A stretch of 64,000 bases of DNA from Lithobates sylvaticus (taxonomy: Eukaryota; Chordata; Amphibia; Anura; Ranidae): positions 582,679,239-582,743,238 of the forward strand of contig CM053029.1 of NCBI GenBank assembly GCA_028564925.1. Reading direction: 5' to 3'. The position numbers and the translations under genes are program-made. Under the pieces are notes generated by a model. It did not search any database and was not told the DNA's origin. It saw only the letters and a program-made list of their open reading frames with translations. Shown here in pieces: positions 9,985 through 21,156 of the stretch (position 1 is its first letter; the number at the start of each line of letters is the position of its first letter).

Positions 9985-11616
9985 ATTTTCAGCTTTCGGT
10001 GTTGTTGCACTTTGAATGACAATTGCGCGGTCATGCAACGCTGTACCCAAACAAAATTGTTGTCATTTTTTTGAGACAGATAGAGCTTTCTTTTGGTGGC
10101 ATTTAATCACCGCTGGGATTTTAATTTATTGCTAAACAAATGAAAAAGACTGAAAATTTGAAAAAAAAATACCTTTATCTTAGTTTCTGTTATAAAATTT
10201 AGTAAATAAGTAATTTTCCTCCTTCATTGATGAGCGCTAATAAGGCTGCACTGACGGGCACTCTTAGACAGCACTGATGGGCACTGATGAGGTGGCAATG
10301 ATGGGCACTGATGAGGAGGCACTAATATGCAGCACTTATGCAAACTGATAGGCGGCATTGATGGGCACTGATGGACTAAACAAACGAAAAAGGACCGAAA
10401 TAATTGAAAAAAAATAAAGTTTTTCTTAGTTTCTGTTATAAAATTTTGTAAATAAGTAATTTTTTCTCCTTCACTGATGGGCGCTGATGAGGCTGCACTG
10501 ATGGGCACAGATAGGCTGCACTCATGGGCACTGATGAAGCGACACTGATGGGCACTGATGAGGCGACACTGATGGGCACTGAAGAGGAGGCACTAATATG
10601 CAGTACTGATGGGCCCTGATAAGTGGCACTGATAGGCAGCACTGATGGGCACTGACAGGCGGCACTGATGGGCAGCACTTATGTACACTGATAGGCGGCA
10701 CAGATAGGCAGCAATGATAGGCACTGATAGGCAGCACTGATAGACGGCACTGATAGGCAGCACTGATGGGCACTGATAGGCAGAACTTATGGACACTGAT
10801 AGGTACTGATAGGCGGCACTGATGGGTGGTACTGATGGGCATTGATAGACAGCACTGATAGGCGTCACTGATGAGGAGGCACTGATGGGCACTGACAGGC
10901 TTCACTGATAGGCACTGAAAGGCATCACTGATGGGCGCTGATTGGCAGCACTGTTGGGGCTGCACTGATGAGGAGGCACTGATGGGCACTGGCAGGCTTC
11001 ACTGATAGGCACTGAAAGGCATCACTGATGGGCGCTGATTGGCAGCACTGTTGGGGCTGCACTGATCATGAGGACACTGATGATCAGTGCCCTGATTTTC
11101 ATTGCAGATTTCCCCGCTGAGGAATGCCGCTTACCGGCTCACCTCTCCTCCGCTGTCAGCGTGAGAAGAGGAATGCCGATAACCAGCATTTCCTGTTTGC
11201 ACTGTAATCAGTTGTGATTGGACACAGCTGATCACATGGTAAAGAGCCTCCGTCATAGGCTCTTTACCATGATCAATGATGTGCTGTGTCCCAGGGAATA
11301 GGAGGTCCTCCCAGAACTAGACCGCTCACGGCCGTCCGTCATTTCACTATAAGGCTGGCGGGAAGCAATTAATAAAGAAAAACTCATATAAAGCTTTCTC
11401 TGACTGGACGAGGTATAGATCATGAAAAATACAAAAATGTATTTTATAAATTGTTGCCCTGCCTAGCGAAAGCAAAACAAGATTCAAGTAAGAATAGTCA
11501 TGCCCCTTGTATTTAAGCAATATTTGAGTTGAGCGTTAACTATAGTTTCCTCCAAAAATCTCAAAAAGTGGAACGTTTATGTCATCAGAAATACATACAA
11601 GTCTTCTTTGTATGAC
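9985..11616. repeat. segmental tandem duplication, unit 1 (1632 bp)
   Basis: Starts attttcagctttcggtg and ends at gtcttctttgtatgac. The same text begins again at 11617. The unit includes a TTAA-family-like start, a minisatellite of about 12-30 bp units around 'cactgatgggcactgat' (10230-11060), and a unique-looking tail. It contains a 97-bp internal block (about 10966-11062) missing from unit 2. Confidence 0.9.
10228..11062. repeat. minisatellite, 'cactgat' array (unit 1)
   Basis: Irregular array built from gcactgatgggcactgat, gcactgataggcagcac and similar units. The minus strand stays open for 80-155 codons with a P-I-S-A-x-x-C/Q-C-P-S-V type repeat. This is array translation, not a gene. 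Confidence 0.85.
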
Positions 11617-13151
11617 ATTTTCAGCTTTCGGTGTTGTTGCACTTTGAATGACAATTGCGCGGTCATGCAACGCTGTACCCAAACAAAATTGTTGTCATTT
11701 TTTTGAGACAGATAGAGCTTTCTTTTGGTGGCATTTAATCACCGCTGGGATTTTAATTTATTGCTAAACAAATGAAAAAGACTGAAAATTTGAAAAAAAA
11801 ATACCTTTATCTTAGTTTCTGTTATAAAATTTAGTAAATAAGTAATTTTCCTCCTTCATTGATGAGCGCTAATAAGGCTGCACTGACGGGCACTCTTAGA
11901 CAGCACTGATGGGCACTGATGAGGTGGCAATGATGGGCACTGATGAGGAGGCACTAATATGCAGCACTTATGCAAACTGATAGGCGGCATTGATGGGCAC
12001 TGATGGACTAAACAAACGAAAAAGGACCGAAATAATTGAAAAAAAATAAAGTTTTTCTTAGTTTCTGTTATAAAATTTTGTAAATAAGTAATTTTTTCTC
12101 CTTCACTGATGGGCGCTGATGAGGCTGCACTGATGGGCACAGATAGGCTGCACTCATGGGCACTGATGAAGCGACACTGATGGGCACTGATGAGGCGACA
12201 CTGATGGGCACTGAAGAGGAGGCACTAATATGCAGTACTGATGGGCCCTGATAAGCGGCACTGATAGGCAGCACTGATGGGCACTGACAGGCGGCACTGA
12301 TGGGCAGCACTTATGTACACTGATAGGCGGCACAGATAGGCAGCAATGATAGGCACTGATAGGCAGCACTGATAGACGGCACTGATAGGCAGCACTGATG
12401 GGCACTGATAGGCAGAACTTATGGACACTGATAGGTACTGATAGGCGGCACTGATGGGTGGTACTGATGGGCATTGATAGACAGCACTGATAGGCGTCAC
12501 TGATGAGGAGGCACTGATGGGCACTGACAGGCTTCACTGATAGGCACTGAAAGGCATCACTGATGGGCGCTGATTGGCAGCACTGTTGGGGCTGCACTGA
12601 TCATGAGGACACTGATGATCAGTGCCCTGATTGTCATTGCAGATTTCCCCGCTGAGGAATGCCGCTTACCGGCTCACCTCTCCTCCGCTGTCAGCGTGAG
12701 AAGAGGAATGCCGATAACCAGCATTTCCTGTTTGCACTGTAATCAGTTGTGATTGGACACAGCTGATCACATGGTAAAGAGCCTCCGTCATAGGCTCTTT
12801 ACCATGATCAATGATGTGCTGTGTCCCAGGGAATAGGAGGTCCTCCCAGAACTAGACCGCTCACGGCCGTCCGTCATTTCACTATAAGGCTGGCGGGAAG
12901 CAATTAATAAAGAAAAACTCATATAAAGCTTTCTCTGACTGGACGAGGTATAGATCATGAAAAATACAAAAATGTATTTTATAAATTGTTGCCCTGCCTA
13001 GCGAAAGCAAAACAAGATTCAAGTAAGAATAGTCATGCCCCTTGTATTTAAGCAATATTTGAGTTGAGCGTTAACTATAGTTTCCTCCAAAAATCTCAAA
13101 AAGTGGAACGTTTATGTCATCAGAAATACATACAAGTCTTCTTTGTATGAC
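11617..13151. repeat. segmental tandem duplication, unit 2 (1535 bp)
   Basis: Nearly base-for-base copy of 9985-11616 apart from the missing 97-bp minisatellite block and a few substitutions (for example gataagtggc against gataagcggc). Such identity in decaying repeat DNA means either a very recent duplication or an assembly artefact. Confidence 0.9.
11860..12599. repeat. minisatellite, 'cactgat' array (unit 2)
   Basis: Second copy of the array in the downstream duplicate, shorter by one 97-bp block. Confidence 0.85.
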
Positions 13152-13700
13152 ATGATGCTATTTTCTGCTAAAGACATTGACTTAATTCATCCTGTAGCCA
13201 GAAGACAATCAGAATACAAATGATATTTTGAGGGGAGGGCAAGGGATTGAAATGGAGCGTTAAATACACATTTAGCAGGAACACACACATAAGACAACAT
13301 TAAACCAAACATCTTACAATACATGGTGCTGTTACATGGAAGAAATTAGATGTTTCACAGAGGAAGCGACAGGATCTACAATCTGGAAACAATTAGGACA
13401 AATTCATGAGTTGTTAGCCAGCATTCCACACTGTGCAACTCATTCAGAGGTTAGTGTGAGTGAACAGATGTAGCCGCTCTTTCCCATCTAGTAGCACCAC
13501 ACATACTTTGTATCTCTAGGACTCTGGAATTTGTCTACTTGGACGGGATATCTGTCTGCTGCAGGAAGCACCAGGTATTCCCATTTGAGTTATGGCAGTT
13601 TCCCGCTGCAAGAAGAGTTTTTGTTGGTAGTGTTCGTTTTAGTTTTTTTTGCAGATATTATATGTTTAAAGAATGTTACCCCAACATTTCACATTCCTTA
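13152..13700. other. unique-looking sequence, no gene seen
   Basis: No repeat family, RNA gene or convincing exon recognised between the duplication and the Tc1-like element. Confidence 0.4.
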
Positions 13701-13705
13701 TACAC

Positions 13706-14204
13706 TCACGGCCACTTTATTAGGTACTCCTTGCTCGTACCGGGTTGGACCCCTTTTGCTTTCAGAACTGCCTTCATTCCTCGTGGCATAGATTCAACGA
13801 GGTGTTGGAAACTTTCTTCAGAGATTTTGGTCCATACTGACATGATAGCATCACGTAGTTGCTGCAGATTTTTCGGCTGCACATCCATGATGAGAATCTC
13901 CCTTTCCACCACAAAGGTGCTCTATTGGATTGAGATCTGGTGAGTGTGGAGGCCATTGGATGAGATCTGGTGAGTGTGGAGGCCATTGGAGTACAGGGAC
14001 CTCATTGTCCAGTGGTGAGATGATTTGAGCTTTGTGATATGGTGCATTATCCTGCTGGAAGGAGCCATCAGAAGATGGGGACACTGTAGTCATAAAGGGA
14101 TGGACATGGTCAGCAACAATACTCAGGTAGGCCGTGGTGATTATACAAAGCTCATTTGGTACTAAGGGGCCCAAAATGCGCCAAGATAATATCCCCCACA
14201 CCAT
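13706..14204 (-). pseudogene. Tc1-like transposase, DDE-domain fragment
   Basis: The minus frame reads MVWGILSWRILGPLVP, then FQQDNAPYHKA (second catalytic D), then WPPHSPDLNPIEHL (third catalytic position). The SPDL block is duplicated by the 30-bp repeat. Past NPIEHL the frame shifts; in another frame the tail reads QQLRDAIMSVWTKISEESF and VLKAKGVQPG. The N-terminal DNA-binding half lies on the far side of the LINE and is decayed. Confidence 0.8.
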
Positions 14205-14394
14205 TACACCACCACAACCTGCCTGACCAATGATACAGGGCAGAATGGATCCATGCTTTCATGTTGTGTGCACCAAATTCTGACCCGACCATCTGAATGT
14301 CGCAGCTCAAAAAATCGAAATGAAATCGAGACTCATCAGACCAGGCAATGTTTTCCCAATCTTCTATTGTCCAATTCTGGTGACCCTGTGCGAA

Positions 14395-15365
14395 TTACAT
14401 AGTTACATAGTAGGTGAGGTTGAAAAAAGACACAAGTCCATCAAGTCCAACCTATGTGTGTGATTATATGTCAGTATTACATTGTATATCCCTGTATGTT
14501 GTGGTCGTTCAGGTGCTTATCTAATAGTTTTTTGAAACTATCGATGCCCCCCGCTGAGACCACCGCCTGTGGAAGGTCCTTGCCGCTCTTATGCTATGTA
14601 CACACGATCGGACATTCCGACAACAAAACCGTGGATTTTTTTCTGACGGATGTTGGTTCAAACTTGTCTTACATACACACGGTCACACAAATGTTGTTGG
14701 AAATTCCGAACGTCAAGAACGCTGTGACGTACAACATGTACGACGAGCCAAGAAAAATGAAGTTCAATAGCCAGTGCGGCTCTTCTGCTTGATTCCGAGC
14801 ATGCGTGAACTTTTGTGCGTCGGAAATTGTTTACACACGCTCGGTATTTCCGACAAAAAGTATTTTTGTCGGAAAATTTGAGAACCTGCTCTCAAACAGT
14901 TGTTGTCGGAAATTCCGACAGCAAATGTCCGATGGAGCCTACACACGGTTGGAATTTCTGACAACAAGCTCCCATCGAACATTTGTTGTCAGAAAATCCG
15001 ACCGTGTGTACGGGGCATTACAGTAAAAAAAACCTCTACGTAGTTTAAGGTTAAACCTCTTCTCTTCTAATTTTAATGAGTGGCCACGAGTCTTGTTAAA
15101 CTCCCTTCCGCAAAAAAGTTTTATCCTTATTGTGGGGTCACCAGTACGGTATTTTTACATTGAAATCATATCCCCTCTCAAGCGTCTCTTCTCCAGAGAG
15201 AATAAGTTCAGTGCTCACAACCTTTCCTCATAACTAATATCCTCCAGAACCCTTTATTAGCTTTGTTGCCCTTCTTTGTACTCGCTCCATTTCCAGTACA
15301 TCCTTCCTGAGGACTGGTGCCCAGAACTGGACAGCATACTCCAGGTGCGGCCGGACCTAGAGCAT
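14395..15365 (-). mobile_element. CR1-type LINE, 3' fragment
   Basis: Read on the minus strand it begins with a stretch like the chicken CR1 region 'cacctggagtatgctgtcca' and ends with the tail 'ggacttgatggacttgtgtc' and a repeated octamer (ctatgtaa twice). That order and octamer tail are hallmarks of CR1 3' ends. 5'-truncated and inserted into the Tc1-like element. It is itself split by a Harbinger-type MITE at 14592-15017. Confidence 0.8.
14592..15017. mobile_element. Harbinger-type MITE, family H1
   Basis: Flanked by TTA at 14589-14591 and 15018-15020. Ends TGCTATGTACACACGATCGG and CCGTGTGTACGGGGCA are inverted copies. The surrounding CR1 reads continuously if the element and one TTA are removed, so the 3-bp target duplication is directly visible. 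A 3-bp TWA duplication is the PIF/Harbinger signature. No transposase. Confidence 0.9.
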
Positions 15366-15874
15366 CAGTTTCCTGTTCTTAGCTGACAGGAGTGGCACCT
15401 GGTGTGGTCTTCTGTTGCTGTAGCCCATCTGCTTCAAGGTTCGATGCGTTGTGCATTCAGAGATGGTATTTTGCATATCCTGTGGTTATTTGAGTTACTG
15501 TTGCCTTTCTATCATCTGGAACCAGTCTGCCCATTCTCCTCTGACATCAACAAGGTATTTTCCTCCACACAACCCCCGCTCACTGGATATTTTCTCTTTT
15601 TCTCTGTAAACCCGAGAGATGGTTGTGTGTGAAAATCCCAATAGATCAGCAGTTTTTTAAATACTCAGACCTGCCCGTCTGGCACCAACAACCATGCCAC
15701 GTTCAAAGTCACTTAAATCCCCTTTCTTCCCCATTCGGTTTGAACTTCAGAAGGTTGTCTTCACCACGTCTGGATGCCTAAATGTATTGAGTTGCTGTAT
15801 GTGATTGGCTGATTAGCAATTTGTGTTACCAAGCAATTGAACAGGTGCACCTAATAAAGTGGCCGGTGAGTGTA

Positions 15875-15954
15875 TGTGCCTGCTGTACCATGCACTTGTA
15901 TGATAAAGTCTCCTGTTGTCTTTGTATTGCTTTCTTTGTGTGAAATCCCTGGTG
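15875..15954. other. short spacer
   Basis: Eighty bases between transposon ends; nothing seen. Confidence 0.3.
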
Positions 15955-16662
15955 TTCCTGCCAGTCCCTCTCCTTCATTTTTAAAAACTGAACACACTAG
16001 GCAGGAGAGTACAGTGTGGTCAGTTTTCTGCCTGTGCTGAGAACTCTGCTCTCCTCATATGATCAGACTTGTGCTGACATGCCCCCTCCCCCTCCACCCT
16101 GCACAGCCATTACTGGAAAGACCAGTGTACTGCTGTTTATCCTCCCCAAGGTCTCGGAGCTCTTTATGCAGCTGAGAAGAGAGGGTATGTGATCACTTAT
16201 AAAAAAAGGGGACATATGTTTTGGGGACATGTGTTTTGGGGAAACTATTTTGGGGAAATTGTGTGATGTTTTACATTGTGGGGACACTAGACTGATGATC
16301 AATGAGTAAAAAGCTGTAAAAAACAGCTCATACTCACTGATCACCAGCCGTCTGCAGAGATCCGTTATTCTCTCCTCACCGACAACTTCTGTGTGAGGAG
16401 AGGAGAGCCGATCACCTAGCAACCGGCTCACTGTTTACACCACATGACGGCTGTGATTGAACACGACCGTCTTGTGATCAGGAGGGCCAATCACAGAGCC
16501 CTCCTGCCAATCTAAGATGCGCCGTGTCCGGGTGACATGAGTGCATCGGGATCACGCCATTGTACGGGATCCCCCTCCTTCCCAGGGACGTTCCTGAAGG
16601 TCCACTCAGAAGGAGAGAGCGCCCACCCGGCCGTGCATATGCAGTGGCCGGGTGGGAAGTGG
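15955..16662. mobile_element. TTAA-family element, right part
   Basis: Ends GGTGGGAAGTGG followed by TTAA at 16663-16666. The part at 16020-16210 recurs at 50412-50575 ('gatcagacttgt', 'gcagctgagaa', 'gtgatcacttataaaaa'). The left terminus is not visible. Confidence 0.55.
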
Positions 16663-16666
16663 TTAA

Positions 16667-17240
16667 AGTGTAACTCCACTTTTGTTAAGAAAAAAACATT
16701 CCCCTCTGGGTGATCTGTGTACATTGCAAGGATTATAACAACCTTTGTTGCAGATTCCTTCCTTTTGTTATTCTGTAGAAATCCATGTGTGTTTCTCTGT
16801 GCCTCTGTACTGAGTGGGTCTAATGGGAGTGGTTTCATAATTAACTGTCAGGTGTGGCAGCTGCAGGGCACTAATGAGGAAACCTGTTGGGCCTGCATCC
16901 CTTTAGACGTGCTCCTATTGAAAGTATCTCTCCCAAAAATGAAATTTTTGTTGCAGGGGATGCCTGAAATCTGACTTGTATCTTAGTGCAGACTTCTGGG
17001 GAAATTGCTGAGCCACAAGCAGGAAATGATGTCTCTGTGTACAGAACAACCCCGGGTAGCCATATTGCAATGTATTCTCAGAAAATTACAGAGCTGCAGA
17101 TTCGAAAAGGAAGGGTAATTTTTAATAACATTTAATTACAACATGATTAGTGATAGTCATATGATTAATGTCATAATTATATCGCTATAATATTTTTTCT
17201 TTATTTGCTATTTTTTCCCCCACGAAATTGGAGTTACCTT
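16667..17240. mobile_element. TTAA MITE (~575 bp)
   Basis: TTAA at 16663-16666 and 17241-17244. Termini AAGTGTAACTCC and GGAGTTACCTT are inverted. Interior noncoding. The 85-codon frame inside is not protein-like. It abuts the preceding TTAA element, sharing or neighbouring the same target. Confidence 0.8.
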
Positions 17241-17274
17241 TTAAATATCTTATATTTTTTGGGTGGTTACAAGA

Positions 17275-17800
17275 CATTCTCTGATTAGACGAGGTGGAAA
17301 GGAGGGGCAGTGATGTGACAACCTTCACCTCATCCAGTCAATAAATGTCTTGGAATAATAAAAAAAAAGCAAGACATTCTATGAATGGTGGCAATGCTGA
17401 GTGAGTGACCGCCTATAGTCAGTGTGCAGAGAGAAAGATCCCAAGCAGAACTTTGAAGATTGCGGCCATCACTGTAGTAGCATTGACTACTACCATGATT
17501 TCCAAGCTTCCCCAGTTCTCTAATTGGACAAGGTGAAGAGGTGGGGAGTTGACGTTGTACTCTCCACCCCGCCCAATCAGAGGTTGTTTTGTATTCATTG
17601 AGAAAATGCAAAGCATTCTCTGAATGGTGGCTGTGCCCAGCAGCCGACCTCCTGTGTTCAGAATGCAGTGGGGCAGCTGCTTGTCACAGGACCCATAAGC
17701 TAGTGGGGATCACTGGAGTAGGAGTGCCTAATACAGTGATTTCCAGCTTTGAGGGATCCCACAGGTATAGTATATACATACTGGAACACGTGCATCCGAG
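17275..17800. repeat. two related tandem units
   Basis: The block at about 17370-17500 ('gcaagacattctatgaatggtgg' split, 'gtgatttcca'-like end) is paralogous to 17600-17740 ('gcaaagcattctctgaatgg', 'cagtgatttccag'). Old duplication inside an unnamed dispersed repeat. Confidence 0.5.
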
Positions 17801-17879
17801 CTACTACCTCCTGTGTAATGCCTGGTCAACCTCAAGAACATGGCACTCAGGCTGGTAAGTCTCTGCAAACCTCCAGGTG

Positions 17880-18118
17880 CAATCCGTGCAAAAAAAAAAA
17901 AGAGAAAGGCTGGTGCTTTTAGAAGTCAGCTCAAACATTGTTTTTTAATGCAGGTGAGCAACAGTCAAAAAACTAACGCGTTTCGGCCATCAGGCCTTAA
18001 TCATGGCCCGATGGCCGAAACCCGCTGGCTTCTTTGACTGTTGTTGACCTGTATTAATAAAACAATGTTTTAGCTAACTTGCATAGCAGCAGCCTTTCTG
18101 CCCTTTTTTGCACAGATA
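17880..18118. repeat. fold-back repeat with ribozyme-like core
   Basis: 17885-17995 and 18005-18115 are inverted copies (gaaaggctggtgctt against agcagcctttctgcc, caacattgtttttaat-like against ataaaacaatgtttt). The hinge holds the motif ACGCGTTTCGGCC and its mate. Same architecture as 1108-1390 and 33844-34801. Confidence 0.7.
17973..18003 (-). ncRNA. hammerhead-like hairpin motif, copy d
   Basis: Minus strand: UGAUUA box at 18003-17998, extra A, stem II GGCC (17996-17993) with loop UGAU and GGCC (17988-17985), GAAA (17984-17981), then palindrome ACGCGT and T. The G of the first box is U, so it is probably inactive. Stem II is perfect. Confidence 0.45.
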
Positions 18119-18127
18119 TAGTATATA

Positions 18128-18266
18128 CCCTGTTTCCCCTAAAATAAGACCTAGCGTGATTGTCGGTGATGGCTGCAATATAAGCCCTACCCCCCAAATA
18201 AGCCCTAGTTAAAGTCCTTGTAGGTCTTATTTTCAGGGTAGGGCTTATTTGGGGGGGGAAGCAGGG
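18128..18266. mobile_element. mariner-like MITE with TA target duplication
   Basis: TA before CCCTGTTTCCCC and after the complementary end gaagcaggg, with internal inverted blocks (aaaataagacct, aggtcttattttcagggt, ataagcccta). I recall very similar short mariner elements from bats and other vertebrates, a family proposed to have spread horizontally. No coding capacity. Confidence 0.75.
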
Positions 18267-18303
<37 letters not shown>

Positions 18304-18310
18304 GTATAGT
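18267..18310. repeat. (TA)n microsatellite
   Basis: Alternating TA/TG tract directly after the mariner MITE end. Confidence 0.9.
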
Positions 18311-18780
18311 ATGTGCATGGTTACACTGGACCAAGCTGTACCAATATAAAAATATCCATATCTGGAATTTTTCTTTCAGATATATAGAGTGCTAGACTCA
18401 TACAAAAAAAATAGTACTTTTAAATGTACTAATTAAAATAACCCAGCTAATTATTGACATAATGTATACTGCATAAGGTATATGACATGCTCATGTTTAC
18501 ATTGCCATGGATATATAATTCTACATTTAGTAATTCGTATTTCTTGGTTGAAAGGTCTCCATGCAGCTCAGTAATTCTTTAAGTACAATGCAATGAGTTG
18601 ACACATGTTATTGGTATTTCCTTCTCTTTACAGGTCAGTTTTTGGTTGAAACTATAAAACATGTGTTCACACTTGTAAATGTAATGGTTTTAATCTGAAA
18701 AAAAAAATGCTCAATAAAGCCAGAACTGGAGGTGCACATTTTCGGTTGATTGTGAACTGTTTTAAAACCGTTTTATTTGA
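18311..18780. other. AT-rich sequence, nothing recognised
   Basis: No repeat termini, exon or RNA gene that I can support. Confidence 0.35.
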
Positions 18781-20547
18781 ATTTCTGGGGAGGCAGTAAC
18801 TATATACTTGGATGGAGTGCTTAATGCACTAAAAGGTGTGGATTTGCCACCCACTTTGCCTGCAGACCAGTAAAGACTATTATCTGGAATCCTTATGTAG
18901 CAAGGTCCTAGGCCTCCTTTAGTCTAATGAGAACGTCCAAAGCCAAGAGCTGCTGACATCCTTCCATATAGAGTGGGTTATAAGGCATAGTGGGTCTAGT
19001 GCAAGGTATATTCATGGGCGCCAGACACTTCTTGATTGCAAAAAGGTTTTATTTCTCTTGAACAGAACTGTGGGATAGAGGGTTAGAGCCAGGACACCCT
19101 TAGGTAGTTGTAAGGTTAATTAGCAGACTCTACAGGTAGACAGCCATGCAGGCAAACGCATCCAGCAAGACACCACATCTGCATGTGTAGGAATGCTGTC
19201 TCCTATGGCAACAGTCTTAGAACAGTTCCTAACACAAGTTGAAACAAACTCCTTTACTTTCTCTACAGTCACTTCTTGTAGAGCCTCAACCCACTGAGCT
19301 CCCAGTCTCTCTCACTAGACTTGCTGATTCACTGCCACCGAATCCCTTGAGCTCTTCCAATCTTTCACTTAAAGTGGCGCCCATGAATATACCTATAATT
19401 AGGCTTACCTGTAGCTGCACTGGATATCTCCTAAACCTGCATGGTTTAGGAGATATCCCTGTATTTGCATGTGCCAACGTCATCAGCACATGCGCACTTA
19501 AGCCAACTGAAGCAATGGCACGTACGTGCCGTTGCTTCAGTTGCACTGTGCCTTTCCCGGCATGCGCGGGAGTGACATCAACGTGGCTCCGGCCCATCAC
19601 AGTGCCAGAGCCGCGATACCCGGAAGTAACCCCAGGGAGGACGGCTGCGGGGGCTTCGTTCACAGGTAAGTAATTCATAATGATAATATGCTTTGCATAC
19701 TAGGTCAGTATGCCTTTGTCTTGCAGGGTTTTTTTTTTTTTTTTTACCCAGGTTTACGACCACTTTAAGTATCTTCCTCAAGCGTCACCTCCGCCTCTCT
19801 GCTGGGTCCCTAGCTTGGCACTCCAGATACTTCTCAAGCTTTCCCCCACTAGTCTGCTTGGTCCCTAGCTTGGCACACAAGGCTGCTCTGCAAGCGTCAC
19901 CTCCGCTGGCTTGACACCTGCTGAAGTTTCACAATTCTTCACTGTCCCCGGTTGGTGAGAATACTGCTCTGGTACTTGCTTCAGCTACTCACTGTGGTCC
20001 CTGGTAATAAAGTGGTCCCTTAGTCGCGACAGCTTCCCCTCTACCTCTGACCACGACAGGTTCTCCAGCCAGCAGAACCGTCACTTCTGGTTGGACTGCA
20101 AGCCGCAATCCCAACCCTATGCTGCCCTCTTGCTTCTGGATAGGTCCTCAGACAGCCTAGCAGACAGATGTGCCCATGATAGGCCCAAACTCCGGCCTAG
20201 CAGCCCGGGGCAGTACAACACATGTCGACCCAGACAGCCTTCCAGGTGGCACAGAACACTGATCACCTGACTTCCACCCAAATATATAGGTTCTCCCAGC
20301 AGGCCAAAAGATTTAAGAAAACCCCTGCCCATTGGCTGAGATACCTCATATACTCCTAATCTGTCCTTGCTTTGCCCTTGTCTTATCTAATGTCATCAGG
20401 TACCCGGCCACCTAGCGACAGAAGAGAGAAGTGCAACAATTCCAGACTTAGGGTGAACTCAATTGATCCCGAACAATGAGCCAAGGTAACAACTACACCT
20501 GGTAGGTAAATTTAGGAGCAACCCTGCCTAAACATGAGAGTGCTACA
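18781..20547 (-). mobile_element. possible LTR-retroelement end (LTR-like), minus strand
   Basis: Read on the minus strand it begins TGTAGCACTCTCATG at 20547, has a TATA-like CCTATATATT at about 20280-20292, and an AATAAAA signal near 19050 before a GGCGCC-containing junction at about 19020. That order suits an LTR with promoter and polyadenylation signal, but no paired LTR or coding region is seen. It is interrupted by a TTAA MITE at 19373-19764. Age looks old; family unknown. Confidence 0.35.
19373..19764. mobile_element. TTAA MITE, same family as 31203-32320
   Basis: TTAA at 19369-19372 and 19765-19768, with the host repeat continuing on both sides. Interior blocks 'ctgtagctgcactggatatc', 'aggtaagtaattcataatg' and 'gtcttgcagggttttttt' match the copy at 31203-32320. 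Its left end carries an odd 20-bp segment that also occurs at 19004-19023 (see findings). Confidence 0.8.
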
Positions 20548-20559
20548 CTTACATAGGTC

Positions 20560-20838
20560 TTTGTGTAATGGTCTTCTTAACCAAGGTTCTGTAGAAACCT
20601 AAGGTTTCTACAGAGGTTGCTAGTGATTCCTTGAGCAAGGAGCAATTTCTTCCTCTCAAATAAGATCCCACTGACACCAATGATTTATTTAGCTATCTGT
20701 AAGGATGGGGTAATTCCTACTGACCACATAGCTAAGGAGCATTCTTCCCACTGAGCATTCTAAAAATATACCATAAGCTGTAGTATTTATTATCAGGGGT
20801 TCCATGAGACCGGAAAGTTTTTTCAAGGGTTCCTCCAT
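20560..20838 (-). repeat. interspersed repeat, minus-strand copy of the 8100-9180 type
   Basis: On the minus strand: 'ggaggaacccttgaaaaaac', 'ctcatggaacccctgata', later 'gaggaagaaattgctccttg' and 'aaggaatcactagcaacctc'. Contains one monomer of the array that is expanded at 8100-9180. Confidence 0.7.
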
Positions 20839-21140
20839 GTTAAACACATGGAGAAAGGTAGGTCTATGGCTTCATTGCAAACACGATTTTCATATATTGT
20901 CAACTCTAGCAAATGTATGAGTTGAGTGCCCAGATCTACCATTGTATGGACACCTTTAAATTGGCCACACACAAGGGCTTCTGGTTGTAAAGAATCACAC
21001 AATAAAACTTTGATGATATTCCCTTCTGCTTGGAAACAAATCCACCATTCTGTGGTTGATCCCCACTTGGACTGGCAGGGCTGGCTTTCCTCTTCACGAT
21101 CCAACCAAATGAATCCTGGCATTATGCAAATCATAGCCAC
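20836..21140 (-). CDS. unassigned open frame, ~100 codons
   Basis: Minus-strand frame without low complexity: after I-M-P-G it reads FIWLDREEESQPCQSK, WGSTTEWWICFQAEG, LLCDSLQPEALVCGQFKG and later FSMCL. Rich in Cys and Trp and not made of tandem repeats, unlike most long frames in this window. A possible splice acceptor (ataatgccag) lies at its start. I do not recognise a family. It could be a host exon, a decayed mobile-element gene or chance. It abuts a repeat on its 3' side. Confidence 0.25.
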
Positions 21141-21156
21141 AAAACGTGTCTTTTGA

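Larger units (their letters stand above)
13703..15872 (-). mobile_element. Tc1-like transposon, decayed and interrupted
   Basis: TA at 13701-13702 and 15873-15874 flank termini CACTCACGGCCACTTTATTAGG and GGCCGGTGAGTG (inverted). The transposase runs on the minus strand. The body is split at about 14395 and resumes at about 15366 after a CR1 LINE insertion. A 30-bp direct duplication containing gagatctggtgagtgtgg occurs at about 13935-13990. Confidence 0.85.

Noticed and set aside
10224-12597. Long minus-strand frames rich in P-I-S-A and C-P-S-V (80-155 codons)
   Set aside because: They are translation of the 'cactgat' minisatellite, occur in several frames at once and are duplicated with the array.
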